A stretch of 34,399 bases of DNA from an uncultured Prevotella sp. (GTDB lineage: Bacteria; Bacteroidota; Bacteroidia; Bacteroidales; Bacteroidaceae): assembly GCA_900543975.1 (NCBI GenBank), contig UQTI01000030.1:1-34399 (forward strand). Direction: 5' to 3'. The notes under the pieces are model-generated. The model had not been told where the DNA came from. It saw only the letters and a program-made list of their open reading frames with translations, and ran no database searches. Both the position numbers and the translations under genes were made by a program. Shown piece after piece: positions 7,616 to 15,555 of this stretch; position 1 is the first letter of the stretch, and each line of letters begins with the position of its first letter.

Positions 7616-8626
7616 TTATTTTTGTTTCGTGGTCTTCGGCAGCGGTCTCAATGTTTGCACGCTTGCCTCCAACCGTCTCATGATGTCTCTTTTTTGTTCG
7701 CCGGGTGCAAAGACGAAAGCCTCTGCCACGATGGTCTTGCCGTGAGGCATGTGTATGGTTCTCGACATGAACGGTCCCCCCATGGCGTCGCCTTGCATCT
7801 GCCACAGTCCGCGTCGTAGCGTGGTGCTCATGTTGTCGCGTGAGGTGCCTGTGGTTGTAACGACGCTTCCCCCGACCGTTGTCATGAACATGCTGTCTGT
7901 CTCGCCTTTGAGGTTTATCCTCATCACGCTGTCGCGGTTCTCGGAGGTGTAAAGGCAGATGTTGCTCATCTTTGTGGGGTTGTTGTCAGAGATCCACACA
8001 AACTGCTGTCTGCGCACGTTCACCCTCATGCCTTTGGGTATGGTCATGCTGCATCTAAACATGCGCTTTATGTCGTCTTCAACGCCCTTCTCATGATGTC
8101 GTTTTAGACGTTCGGCATGAGCTGTCAGCTCGTTTTGCAGCAGCAGACGGTCTATGTGGCACCTTCCGATGTCGCTTTTCAGCGCCTGTGCCGACGGGGT
8201 GTTGACGTACACAATGATCTGTGGCGCAGCAAACACGTTACGTTCATATCTCACAGCTGTGCGTGTGAAGAGCGTCGGGTCAATGTTCACCACCACGATG
8301 TTGCGCTCCAGCCGCGACACGGCGTTGAGGGCGTCTTGTGCATCGCTACCATTGCTTCCTTTCCCGTTCGTCTTTCCGTTTGTTTTCCCGTTCGTCTTAA
8401 TGTTTGCCTTTCCGTTCGTCTTAACGTCAAACATTTGCTCGGGCTGGGGTAGAGCAACGATGTCTGCCGTCAGCGCCTTGGCAACAATGCTGTCCACATC
8501 GCCCACAAGAAGCACCTCCGATGGTCGGCCCGTGCTTTTGGGCAGTCCCGTGTTGGCATCGTTGCATGCTGTTGCCAGCATAACGACGAGGCAGAGGAGG
8601 AGTCTTATGACCGCTTTTGGCTTCAT
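7616..8626 (-). CDS. DUF4837-like lipoprotein
   Basis: An envelope lipoprotein of unknown function, 336 aa from the start chosen here. The sequence begins MKPKAVIRLLL and reaches a lipobox LATAC at residues 17-21, so signal peptidase II would expose C21. An in-frame ATG at 8686 overlaps the rlmN stop by 8 bp (ATGCGTAA), but it adds 20 polar residues before the signal peptide, so I prefer 8626. If the upstream ATG is used, the gene is translationally coupled to rlmN. A Thr-Asn-Gly-Lys repeat insert follows the N-terminal domain. It matches my recollection of DUF4837, a Bacteroidetes-only family with no known activity. It is the second gene of the rlmN operon, 19 bp before pdxA. Confidence 0.78.
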   Translation of the reverse strand: MKPKAVIRLLLCLVVMLATACNDANTGLPKSTGRPSEVLLVGDVDSIVAKALTADIVALPQPEQMFDVKTNGKANIKTNGKTNGKTNGKGSNGSDAQDALNAVSRLERNIVVVNIDPTLFTRTAVRYERNVFAAPQIIVYVNTPSAQALKSDIGRCHIDRLLLQNELTAHAERLKRHHEKGVEDDIKRMFRCSMTIPKGMRVNVRRQQFVWISDNNPTKMSNICLYTSENRDSVMRINLKGETDSMFMTTVGGSVVTTTGTSRDNMSTTLRRGLWQMQGDAMGGPFMSRTIHMPHGKTIVAEAFVFAPGEQKRDIMRRLEASVQTLRPLPKTTKQK

Positions 8627-8678
8627 GACGTGAACCTTGTTCTCAAGCCCGTAGCCACAGACCGTTATGGTCTTGTCT

Positions 8679-9749
8679 TTACGCATGGTTCATGCCGTCA
8701 ATCTCGGCTTGGTGACGCGCCTCCTCAATGGCTTTCGCCGTGGAGAGCAGTCCGCATGCGGCAAAGATGTCTTGTCCTCTACTGGCGCGGATTGTTGTGA
8801 AGATGCCGTGGTTCGTTAGATAGTCGCGGAACGACTCCATCTTCTTCTCGTCGGCACCTTTCAGATCTATGCCTGGAATCTGGTGGAAGCGAATGAGGTT
8901 AATGCGGCAGTCGAGTCCGCGCAAGAGGTTCACAATCTCCTTTGCGTGTGTTGTAGAGTCGTTGAATCCTCCAAACACGATATATTCGAACGAGAGTCGG
9001 CGCTGGTGTGTGAAGTCATAGTTGCGCAGCAGGTCCACCACGTCAACAATGCTCATGCCCTTCTCTGCCGGCATGATCATGGCACGCTGCTCCGGAATGG
9101 CTGAGTGCAGACTGATAGCCACATGACACTCGCTCTCGTTCAAGAACCTCTGAAGCTTGTTTCTCACGCCCACGCTGCTCACCGTTATGCGCTTCGGGCT
9201 CCATGCGTAGCCATAGTCGGCGGTGAGCACCTCTGTGGCACGAAGCACGTTGTCGAGGTTGTCCATCGGCTCTCCCTGTCCCATGAACACGATGTTTGTC
9301 AGCCTGTCGCGTTCAGGCAGCGAGTAGATCTGATTCAAGATGTCGGTAGCGCTCAGGCTGCCTTCGTAGCCTTGCTTACCTGTCTGGCAGAACAGACAGT
9401 TCATCTTACAGCCCACCTGTGACGACACGCAGAGCGTGGCTCGGTCCTTGTCGGGAATGAACACAGTCTCCACCTTCTTGCCCATGGCTGTTGGAAAGAG
9501 ATATTTTATCGTGCCGTCCTTGGAGCGTTGGCAGTCGGTCGGTGGCATGCAGCCAATGGTGTATTCTGCTGCCAGCTTCTCCCTGTTTGCCTTCGATATG
9601 TTGGTCATGTCGTCGATGGTTGTGACATGTTGCGTGTAGAGCCATTTTGCCATCTGTCCGCCTGTGAAGGCGGGCATACCTAAGCTCTTCGCCACCTCTT
9701 TAAGCTCGGTGAGCGACAGCCCTAACAATGCTTTTTTTGTTTCTGCCAT
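8679..9749 (-). CDS. rlmN: 23S rRNA A2503 / tRNA A37 C2-methyltransferase RlmN
   Basis: A cytoplasmic radical-SAM enzyme that methylates C2 of adenine in 23S rRNA (A2503), and of A37 in tRNA in enterobacteria. The radical-SAM motif CKMNCLFC gives C114, C118 and C121. C332 (FAACGLL) is the conserved cysteine that carries the methyl/methylene intermediate. GQGEPMDN (158-164) and the N-terminal helical domain (QMAKWLY) are also diagnostic. Length (356 aa) is typical. It is the first gene of a four-gene leftward operon, and a TAACTTTG -7 box lies 34 bp upstream of its ATG on the minus strand. Confidence 0.95.
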   Translation of the reverse strand: MAETKKALLGLSLTELKEVAKSLGMPAFTGGQMAKWLYTQHVTTIDDMTNISKANREKLAAEYTIGCMPPTDCQRSKDGTIKYLFPTAMGKKVETVFIPDKDRATLCVSSQVGCKMNCLFCQTGKQGYEGSLSATDILNQIYSLPERDRLTNIVFMGQGEPMDNLDNVLRATEVLTADYGYAWSPKRITVSSVGVRNKLQRFLNESECHVAISLHSAIPEQRAMIMPAEKGMSIVDVVDLLRNYDFTHQRRLSFEYIVFGGFNDSTTHAKEIVNLLRGLDCRINLIRFHQIPGIDLKGADEKKMESFRDYLTNHGIFTTIRASRGQDIFAACGLLSTAKAIEEARHQAEIDGMNHA

Positions 9750-9782
9750 TTTTCTCGTTTGATATTTTTCTTGTTCAGCTTA

Positions 9783-9790
9783 CAAAGTTA
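9783..9790 (-). promoter_or_regulatory. -7 box (TAACTTTG) of the rlmN operon
   Basis: The minus-strand reading is TAACTTTG, an exact TAnnTTTG match 34 bp upstream of the rlmN ATG. The -33 element is poor. Confidence 0.5.
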
Positions 9791-9832
9791 CTGAATAATG
9801 CGGAAAAAATGCGATAAAGAACAAAAAAAATA

Positions 9833-9981
9833 AAGCCCCACCCCCTCGCAGCCCAAGGGCTGCTCACCCCTCCCCTTATGGAGGGGAGTAGAATGTCTTG
9901 GCTATCGAAGCCCCACCCCCTCGCAGCCTAAAGGCTGCTCACCCCTCCCCGTTGGAGAGGGGAGTAGAATGCCTTGGCTAT
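9833..9981. repeat. 75 bp GC-rich tandem duplication
   Basis: Two head-to-tail copies (9833-9907 and 9908-9981) of a unit starting AAGCCCCACCCCC and ending CTTGGCTAT, differing at only a few positions. Each contains two potential hairpins: GCAGCCC/GGGCTGC and CCCCTCCCC/GGGGAG. It lies in the gap between the divergent rlmN and barrel-protein genes. The C-rich style contrasts sharply with the AT-rich surroundings. Confidence 0.75.
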
Positions 9982-10106
9982 AGGGAGAACCTGTTGGTTG
10001 CTATCAATCGGTTAATGGTCTCAAGGGCGTAGCCTTTTTTTACCTTTTTACCCTTTTACCTTTTTACCTTTAAAAGTTTTTTTACCTTTAAATAAGTTTA
10101 AAACAT

Positions 10107-10137
10107 TTTGCAATAACGCTTTATGGCGTTATCTTTG
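10107..10137 (+). promoter_or_regulatory. Near-consensus Bacteroidetes promoter for the 10305 gene
   Basis: TTTG (10107-10110), a 19 bp spacer and TATCTTTG (10130-10137) form one of the best promoter matches in the window. Transcription should start near 10144, so the whole 17 bp repeat array falls within a ~160 nt 5' leader. Confidence 0.65.
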
Positions 10138-10155
10138 TAAACGCTTATTTGAATG

Positions 10156-10292
10156 AAAAGAATTTGTTCTTTTAAGGGATTGGTTGCTTGAAGGGATTGG
10201 TTGCTTGAAAGGATTGGTTTCTTGAAAGGATTTGTTCCTTGAAGGGATTGGTTCCTTGAAAGGATTGGTCTTTAAAGGAATAGGCTTGTTGA
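10156..10292 (+). repeat. 17 bp tandem array in the 5' leader
   Basis: Five clear 17 bp units start at 10174, 10191, 10208, 10225 and 10242 (type AAGGGATTGGTTGCTTG). Degenerate units at 10156, 10259 and 10276 flank them. The array ends 12 bp before the ATG at 10305. The units have no unique spacers, so it is not a CRISPR. Period 17 is not a multiple of 3, and it is transcribed but not translated. Confidence 0.8.
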
Positions 10293-10304
10293 AAGAAAAA
10301 GAGT

Positions 10305-11072
10305 ATGAAAAGAATGAAAGAATATTGCAAGATATGCTTGCTTTTGTTGGGAACCTTAACAATATGGTGTCCTAAAGCAATGGCGCAAAACGTGAAAACG
10401 CAGAATAATGAGAACTCAACCGTTGTAACAGAACAAGCGGGTACGAACGAAAAGATTGGTGAAAATCTTAACGATAAGGTCTTGAACGAAAAGCCTGTGA
10501 ACGAAGCGGTTGGTGGCTCTTCTTTTGCTACTTATCGCGCTGTGGAGCCATCGTTTCTCGGGGCTTTTGGTGGCGAGCATACCGACTCGTTAAATCTCCC
10601 TGCCATTGGCATGCGAGGTGAGGTGCTGCCTATGACCTTGCGACCGCTCTATTGGGGCAACTGGTACAACTGGTCGCTGCACAAAGGCATGAACGTGAGT
10701 CTTGGCGCTTCCGTCTTTGCCGAGTTTGGCAAGAACGCGCGAGGAGGAGCCGGCTTCACACAGAACGTGTCGGCCATGTATGCTGTCCCCGTCACGAAGA
10801 AACTGTCGGTGGCTGTTGGCGGCTATTTCAACAACATCATGTGGCAACACGACACATGGCGCGAAGCTGGCGTGTCTGCCATCATGGGCTATAAGTTTAA
10901 TGACCATTGGGAGGCTTACCTCTATGGCCAGAAATCGTTGGCTGGCAACCGCCGCTTCATGCCTTGCACCGTCTACGACATCTCTAACATCGGCGACCGC
11001 ATTGGAGCTGCCGTGAAATATAACGTCAACCCCAATTTCAGCTTCCAGGTGTCGGTAGAAAGAGAATATTGA
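10305..11072 (+). CDS. Small predicted outer-membrane beta-barrel protein, unknown function
   Basis: 255 aa with a signal peptide cleaved near AMA-Q (residue 27/28), then a polar Asn/Glu/Lys-rich stretch (~30-65) with no obvious fold. From ~75 to the end there are alternating amphipathic strands with Gly and aromatic residues (NVSLGASVFAEFG, KLSVAVGGYFNN, HWEAYLYGQKS, NFSFQVSVEREY). That pattern fits a short beta-barrel of about eight strands. I recognise no named family. It is monocistronic, with a strong promoter and the unusual 17 bp array in its leader. An alternative ATG three codons in would not change the signal peptide. Confidence 0.72.
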   Translation: MKRMKEYCKICLLLLGTLTIWCPKAMAQNVKTQNNENSTVVTEQAGTNEKIGENLNDKVLNEKPVNEAVGGSSFATYRAVEPSFLGAFGGEHTDSLNLPAIGMRGEVLPMTLRPLYWGNWYNWSLHKGMNVSLGASVFAEFGKNARGGAGFTQNVSAMYAVPVTKKLSVAVGGYFNNIMWQHDTWREAGVSAIMGYKFNDHWEAYLYGQKSLAGNRRFMPCTVYDISNIGDRIGAAVKYNVNPNFSFQVSVEREY

Positions 11073-11440
11073 TTTTTGAATTTTGAATTTTGAGTTTTGA
11101 ATTATTGCGCCAGCTGGCGCAATTTTGAGTTATTAATTTTTGACTTTTGAATTTTGAGTTATTGATTTTTGGATTTATTATTTTGAGCGTTGGTGAATTC
11201 ATTCATTTCATATAGGCTCATCAATAATTCAAAATTCAAAAAATCAAAATCGGCTGAAAGCCGATAATTCAAAACTCAAAATTCAAAACTCAAAATTGCG
11301 CTTGCACAAGCGCAATAATTCAAAAATCAAAAATTCAAAATCGTCTGAAAGCCGATAATTCAAAACTCAAAATTCAAAACTCAAAATTGCGGCACAGCCG
11401 CAATAATTCAAAATTCAAAATTCAAAATTCAAAAATCTTT
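11073..11440. repeat. AT-rich (TTCAAAA)n array studded with GC hairpins
   Basis: Runs of AATTCAAAA/CTCAAAA words, or their complement in the left part, are interrupted by five short GC-rich palindromes. They are at 11104-11123 (perfect 20-mer), 11249-11265, 11295-11316, 11340-11356 (one mismatch) and 11386-11404. The left third carries the complement of the right two thirds, so the whole region can fold back around ~11175-11220. It lies between the convergent barrel (+) and aguB (-) genes and overlaps the last ~25 bp of aguB. Confidence 0.75.
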
Positions 11441-12308
11441 TTGTTATATTGCCATATTCCTCTATTCGTCTGTCGCGGAGGAATGGCCACCAGCGGCGCA
11501 CCTGTTCGCTGTGGTCGAGGTCAATGGTCACGATGGTGCTCTCCTCGTTGTCCTTAGATGCGCGGAAGAGCATCTCGCCCTGAGGGCCTACGACCATCGA
11601 ACTGCCCCAGAACTCAATGCCGCCAGTCACGCCAGAGGGGTCGGGCTCGTAGCCCACGCGGTTAACGCTTACCACAGGCAGACCGTTAGCCACGGCGTGA
11701 CCGCGTTGCACCGTTGTCCACGCCTCGCGCTGACGCTCCTGCTCCTCCTTTGTGTCGCTGCTCTCATAGCCAATGGCGGTGGGGTAGATAAGCAGGTCGG
11801 CACCTTGCAGCGCCATCAGACGCGCAGCCTCGGGGTACCACTGGTCCCAGCACACGAGCACGCCCAGTCGGCCCACGCTTGTCTGGATGGGTTTGAAGCC
11901 GAGGTCGCCAGGTGTGAAATAGAACTTCTCATAGTAGGCCGGATCATCGGGGATGTGCATCTTGCGATATTTTCCCGCAATCGTTCCGTCACGTTCTATC
12001 ACCACCGCCGTGTTATGATACAGTCCGGGTGCGCGTCGTTCGAAGAGCGATGTCACGATGACCACCCCGTTGCGTTTTGCCAGCTCCCCGTAGAAGTCGG
12101 TTGACGGTCCTGGTATAGGCTCCGCAAGGTCAAAGTTGTTCACATTCTCCACCTGGCAGAAGTAGAGCGAGTTGTGCAGCTCCTGAAGCACCACCAGTTG
12201 TGCTCCGTCCTTTGCCAATTTTTCTATTCCCTCAGCCAGACGGCGCATGTTGTCTTCGCTGTTGGCTGTGTTGTGCTGCTGAAGCAGTCCGATCTTTATC
12301 TCTTTCAT
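11415..12308 (-). CDS. aguB: N-carbamoylputrescine amidohydrolase
   Basis: A cytoplasmic nitrilase-superfamily enzyme, 297 aa, that converts N-carbamoylputrescine to putrescine, CO2 and ammonia, the last step of the agmatine route to putrescine. The Glu-Lys-Cys triad is visible: E43 (LQELHNS), K116 (YRKMHIPDD) and C153 (VCWDQWYPEAAR). The motifs HIPDDPAYYEKFYF and GGIEFWGSS are typical of AguB rather than other nitrilases. It lies 136 bp downstream of aguA on the same strand, which supports the assignment; a 16 bp tandem array fills part of the gap. The stop codon lies at the edge of the AT-rich hairpin array. Confidence 0.95.
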   Translation of the reverse strand: MKEIKIGLLQQHNTANSEDNMRRLAEGIEKLAKDGAQLVVLQELHNSLYFCQVENVNNFDLAEPIPGPSTDFYGELAKRNGVVIVTSLFERRAPGLYHNTAVVIERDGTIAGKYRKMHIPDDPAYYEKFYFTPGDLGFKPIQTSVGRLGVLVCWDQWYPEAARLMALQGADLLIYPTAIGYESSDTKEEQERQREAWTTVQRGHAVANGLPVVSVNRVGYEPDPSGVTGGIEFWGSSMVVGPQGEMLFRASKDNEESTIVTIDLDHSEQVRRWWPFLRDRRIEEYGNITKRFLNFEF

Positions 12309-12330
12309 TCTTTGTTTTTTCTTTACAATT

Positions 12331-12403
12331 CTTCTCGTTCTCTTGTTTCCTTGTTCTCTTGTCTCCTCGTTCTTTTGTCTCCTTGCTCACCTGTCTCCTT
12401 GTT
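12331..12403. repeat. 16 bp tandem array between aguA and aguB
   Basis: Four full 16 bp units (type CTCTTGTCTCCTTGTT) start at 12340, 12356, 12372 and 12388, with a partial unit from 12331. On the transcribed (minus) strand the RNA would be purine-rich (AACAAGGAGACAAGAG type). It sits directly upstream of the aguB start, so copy number could affect aguB translation or transcript stability. Confidence 0.75.
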
Positions 12404-12444
12404 TTCTGACAGCATGTCAAGACGTGCGAAACTTGAGAAAAAAA

Positions 12445-13482
12445 TTAAACTCCTTGCATCGTCAGGCAATGTATCGACCCATGCTGTTTTATTATCGTTC
12501 GTGCGTCAATGCCAATGATGTCGTATCCCTTGAACGCCTCGGCAATGGTGGCAAGCGCCCGGCTGTCGAGGTCGGGCTGGTCATAGGTAGGCACGATGAC
12601 CGCCCCGTTGATAACCAGGAAGTTGGCATAGGTGGCGGGCAGACGTTCGCCGTCCTCGTCCATGATAGGGTCGTTCATGGGCAGCGGCAGCAGACGGTAA
12701 GGCTGGCCATCAGCCGTGTGCAGAGAACGCAGCTGGGTCTCTAACGCAACAAAGTCGGCGTGTTGCTCGTCATCGGGTCTTGTCGGCGCGATGTAGAGGA
12801 GCGTGTCGTCAGGCGCGAAGCGCACGATGGTGTCTATGTGTCCGTCGGTATCGTCGCCAATGAGGTTGCCGTGGTCGAGCCACACCACACGGTCGGCACC
12901 GAGAACGGTCTTTATATGTTCTTCAATCTCTTCTTTGGTCATGGGCTGGTTACGGTGCGGCGCAAGCAGACACTGGCTTGTCGTCATGATGGTGCCCTTG
13001 CCGTCGCTCTCTATCGAGCCTCCCTCAAGCACAAACTGGTTCTCGTCCACATACACCCCCTTGTAGGCGCCAAGCTCAAAGAGCTGTCGGTTGATGGCGT
13101 TGTCCTTGTCGGCAGCAAACTTGTCGCCCCATCCGTTGAAGCGGAAGTCGACGAGATGTCGTTCGCCCACCCCGTCCTTCGGCAGGAGCGTTATGAAAGC
13201 GTGGTCGCGTGCCCATGTGTCGTTGTTGTCGCAAGCATAGATCCTCACGCGGCTCATCTCCTCGTCGTTAAGGCTCTCTGCCAGCAGCTCGCGCACCTCG
13301 TCGGGCTGTCGGGCGGCAACGATGAGCGGCTCATAGTGGGCCACAGCTTTCGCAATCTGCACGAACGTGTCTGTTATGTCTTCGAGATACGGCTTCCAGT
13401 CGGTGTCGGCGTGAGGCCATGTCAGCTGCACCCCTGTCTGGTGGTGCCACTCGGCTGGAAGATAATAACGGTTGTCTGTCAT
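12445..13482 (-). CDS. aguA: Agmatine deiminase
   Basis: A cytoplasmic enzyme of the peptidylarginine-deiminase-like family, 345 aa. It hydrolyses agmatine to N-carbamoylputrescine and ammonia. Diagnostic residues are NDTWARDHA (87-95), LEGGSIE (152-158), DTDGHID (211-217, H215) and the nucleophile C339 in GSIHCLTMQ at the C terminus. The N terminus YYLPAEWHHQTGVQLTWPH is also typical. aguB follows 136 bp downstream; together they make putrescine from agmatine supplied by an arginine decarboxylase encoded elsewhere. A TAATTTTG box (13510-13517, minus strand) lies 28 bp upstream, back to back with the pyrK promoter. Confidence 0.96.
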   Translation of the reverse strand: MTDNRYYLPAEWHHQTGVQLTWPHADTDWKPYLEDITDTFVQIAKAVAHYEPLIVAARQPDEVRELLAESLNDEEMSRVRIYACDNNDTWARDHAFITLLPKDGVGERHLVDFRFNGWGDKFAADKDNAINRQLFELGAYKGVYVDENQFVLEGGSIESDGKGTIMTTSQCLLAPHRNQPMTKEEIEEHIKTVLGADRVVWLDHGNLIGDDTDGHIDTIVRFAPDDTLLYIAPTRPDDEQHADFVALETQLRSLHTADGQPYRLLPLPMNDPIMDEDGERLPATYANFLVINGAVIVPTYDQPDLDSRALATIAEAFKGYDIIGIDARTIIKQHGSIHCLTMQGV

Positions 13483-13509
13483 TGTAGTGGATTTGTTCTG
13501 TTACGACTG

Positions 13510-13517
13510 CAAAATTA
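13510..13517 (-). promoter_or_regulatory. -7 box (TAATTTTG) of aguA
   Basis: Exact TAnnTTTG on the minus strand, 28 bp upstream of the aguA ATG. It faces away from the pyrK promoter in a 156 bp divergent region. Confidence 0.5.
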
Positions 13518-13548
13518 GCAGTTTTTTTCATATTCTAAAACCAATGGC

Positions 13549-13579
13549 TTTCATTTTTAGTTTAAAATGCGTAACTTTG
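13549..13579 (+). promoter_or_regulatory. Promoter of pyrKD
   Basis: TAACTTTG at 13572-13579, with TTTC at 13549-13552 and a 19 bp spacer. Transcription would start near 13586. This rules out the in-frame ATG at 13567, which lies inside the promoter, and supports 13639 as the pyrK start. Confidence 0.55.
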
Positions 13580-13638
13580 CCCTTGAAAGTGGGCTGTCCG
13601 GCCCGAACAGCATAAAAAAACAAGCAATAACATACATA

Positions 13639-14415
13639 ATGAAAAAGTTTATCCTCGACCTCAAGGTCTCTTCGGTAGAAGCGCTGAGCCCCAAGCATGT
13701 GCTCATAAAGCTCACCGACGAGAAACCCTTGCCCGACATGTTGCCGGGACAGTTTGTGGAGGTGCGCGTAGACGACTCGCCAACAACCTTCTTGCGCCGC
13801 CCCATCTCTATCAATTTTGTTGACCGCACAAACAATGAGCTGTGGCTCCTCGTGGCTGCCATCGGCGACGGTACGCGCCGCCTGTCACGCTTGCAGCAAG
13901 GCGACACGCTCAACTGTGTGCTGCCCCTCGGCAACGGTTTCACCATGCCGCGTGAGGCAAGCGAGAAGGTGCTCCTCGTCGGTGGAGGCGTTGGCGTGGC
14001 CCCGTTGCTCTATTTCGGACAGAAAATCAAGGAGCAAGGTGGCGAACCCACGTTCCTGCTCGGCGCCCGCACAGCTGCCGACCTCCTGGAGCTCGACCTC
14101 TTCAAGGCGGTGGGCCGTGTGTTTGTGACCACAGAGGATGGCTCTGAGGGTGAGCGCGGCTTCGTGACCAACCACAGCGTGCTCACACAGGAGCGCTTCG
14201 ACCAGATCTCTACCTGTGGCCCCAAGCCCATGATGATGGCTGTCGCACGTTATGCCAAGGCTGAGAACATAAGCTGTGAGGTGTCGCTTGAAAACAAGAT
14301 GGCTTGCGGCGTGGGCGCCTGCCTGTGCTGCGTGGAGAAGACCACCGAGGGCAACGTGTGCGTGTGTAAGGAAGGACCAGTGTTGAACATAAACAAATTG
14401 TCATGGCAGATTTAA
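13639..14415 (+). CDS. pyrK: Dihydroorotate dehydrogenase electron-transfer subunit PyrK
   Basis: FAD and [2Fe-2S] subunit, 258 aa, that passes electrons from PyrD to NAD+ in class 1B dihydroorotate dehydrogenase. The ferredoxin-reductase fold shows the flavin-binding LRRPISI and the nucleotide-binding GGGVGVAPLL. The C-terminal cluster ligands are C223, C228, C231 and C243 (C-x4-C-x2-C-x11-C). The reading frame is open 24 codons further upstream to 13567, but that ATG overlaps the -7 box; MKKFILDLKV at 13639 is the natural start. The gene overlaps pyrD by 13 bp, indicating translational coupling and a 1:1 complex. Confidence 0.94.
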   Translation: MKKFILDLKVSSVEALSPKHVLIKLTDEKPLPDMLPGQFVEVRVDDSPTTFLRRPISINFVDRTNNELWLLVAAIGDGTRRLSRLQQGDTLNCVLPLGNGFTMPREASEKVLLVGGGVGVAPLLYFGQKIKEQGGEPTFLLGARTAADLLELDLFKAVGRVFVTTEDGSEGERGFVTNHSVLTQERFDQISTCGPKPMMMAVARYAKAENISCEVSLENKMACGVGACLCCVEKTTEGNVCVCKEGPVLNINKLSWQI

Positions 14416-15311
14416 GCGTAAACATAGGAAAACTGGGGATGAAGAACCCCGTGATGACAGCGTCAGGAACTTTTGGCTACGGACTGGAGTTTGCCGACTT
14501 TGTGCCGCTCGACCAGATTGGTGGCATCATCGTCAAAGGCACAACGCTCGTGCCGCGTCAGGGCAACGACTACCCGCGCATGGCGGAGACACCTCAGGGC
14601 ATGCTCAACTGTGTGGGTCTTCAGAACAAGGGTGTCGACTATTTCTGTGAGCACATCTATCCGCAGATTAAGGACATCGACACCAACGTGATTGTAAACG
14701 TGAGCGGCTCTTCTCCCGACGACTATGCCGAGTGTGCAGCACGCATCGACGCTCTCGACAACATCCCAGCCATCGAGCTTAACATCTCTTGCCCTAACGT
14801 CAAGGATGGCGGCATGGCCTTTGGCGTGACATGCGAGGGAGCTGCAAGCGTGGTCAAGGCTGTGAGAAAACGTTACAACAAAACGCTCATCGTGAAGCTC
14901 TCACCCAACGTCACCAACATTGCCGACATAGCACGCGCCGTTGAGGCCGAAGGTGCCGACAGCGTGTCGCTCATCAACACGCTCATGGGCATGGCCATCG
15001 ACATTGAGCGCCGCCAGCCCATGCTCAGCATCTCTACAGGCGGACTGAGCGGCCCTGCCGTCAAGCCCGTGGCTGTGCGCATGGTGTGGCAGGTTGCCAA
15101 GGCTGTTGACATTCCCGTCATCGGACTGGGAGGCATCAGCACCGCTGCCGATGCCATCGAGTTCTTCATGGCAGGAGCATCAGCCATAGAGATAGGCACC
15201 GCCAACTTCCTCGATCCCGCTGTCACCATCAAGGTGCGCGACGGCATAAACCAGTGGCTCGACGACCATGGTTGCAAGAGCCTTTCAGAGATCGTTGGGG
15301 TTGTTAAGTAA
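14403..15311 (+). CDS. pyrD: Dihydroorotate dehydrogenase catalytic subunit (class 1B)
   Basis: An FMN-binding TIM-barrel enzyme, 302 aa, oxidising dihydroorotate to orotate in pyrimidine synthesis. Visible motifs are PVMTASGTFGYG (16-27), KGTTLVPRQGN, the ELNISCPN block with catalytic base C130, and GLGGIST / GASAIEIGTAN for FMN phosphate. A catalytic Cys, not Ser, together with the adjacent pyrK, marks class 1B (NAD-linked). The ATG lies within the pyrK coding region, 13 bp before its stop. A long hairpin of the GACAATAGN family follows at 15401. Confidence 0.96.
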   Translation: MADLSVNIGKLGMKNPVMTASGTFGYGLEFADFVPLDQIGGIIVKGTTLVPRQGNDYPRMAETPQGMLNCVGLQNKGVDYFCEHIYPQIKDIDTNVIVNVSGSSPDDYAECAARIDALDNIPAIELNISCPNVKDGGMAFGVTCEGAASVVKAVRKRYNKTLIVKLSPNVTNIADIARAVEAEGADSVSLINTLMGMAIDIERRQPMLSISTGGLSGPAVKPVAVRMVWQVAKAVDIPVIGLGGISTAADAIEFFMAGASAIEIGTANFLDPAVTIKVRDGINQWLDDHGCKSLSEIVGVVK

Positions 15312-15400
15312 GGTTCTATTTCATAGCACCTTTTCTCGCCATGGCAAAGCTCAAGCAAGCTTGGCTCTGCTCATCTGGCTTAACGAAAACGTTCTTTTTT

Positions 15401-15499
15401 AAAGACAATAGAGACAATAGGGACAATTTTTTATATGTCGTTTTTATGGCTCAACCCTGGCACACATAAAAAATTGTCCCTATTGTCTCTATTGTCTTT
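15401..15499. repeat. GACAATAGN long hairpin, copy B (convergent junction)
   Basis: Arms 15401-15437 and 15463-15499 are complementary over ~37 nt with one mismatch. Outer arm sequence matches copy A (GACAATAGAGACAATAGGG) but the inner arm differs (ATTTTTTATATG) and its partner differs to match. It lies between the convergent pyrD (+) and desulfoferrodoxin (-) genes. Confidence 0.7.
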
Positions 15500-15555
15500 T
15501 CACCCTATTGTTTTCCTTCCCTCGCAAGCACGATGTCCTGCAAGCGGGTGATTTT

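Noticed and set aside
10129..10362. Minus-strand frame with repeating NPFKEPIPS-like text
   Set aside because: Produced by the 17 bp array; since 17 is not divisible by 3 the frame shifts from unit to unit, and it overlaps the real gene's promoter and start.
12760..13518. 252-codon open frame on the plus strand
   Set aside because: Shadow of agmatine deiminase, whose catalytic residues are all present on the other strand.
13567..13638. Upstream in-frame ATG as the start of pyrK
   Set aside because: It falls on the promoter -7 box and adds residues not found in PyrK.
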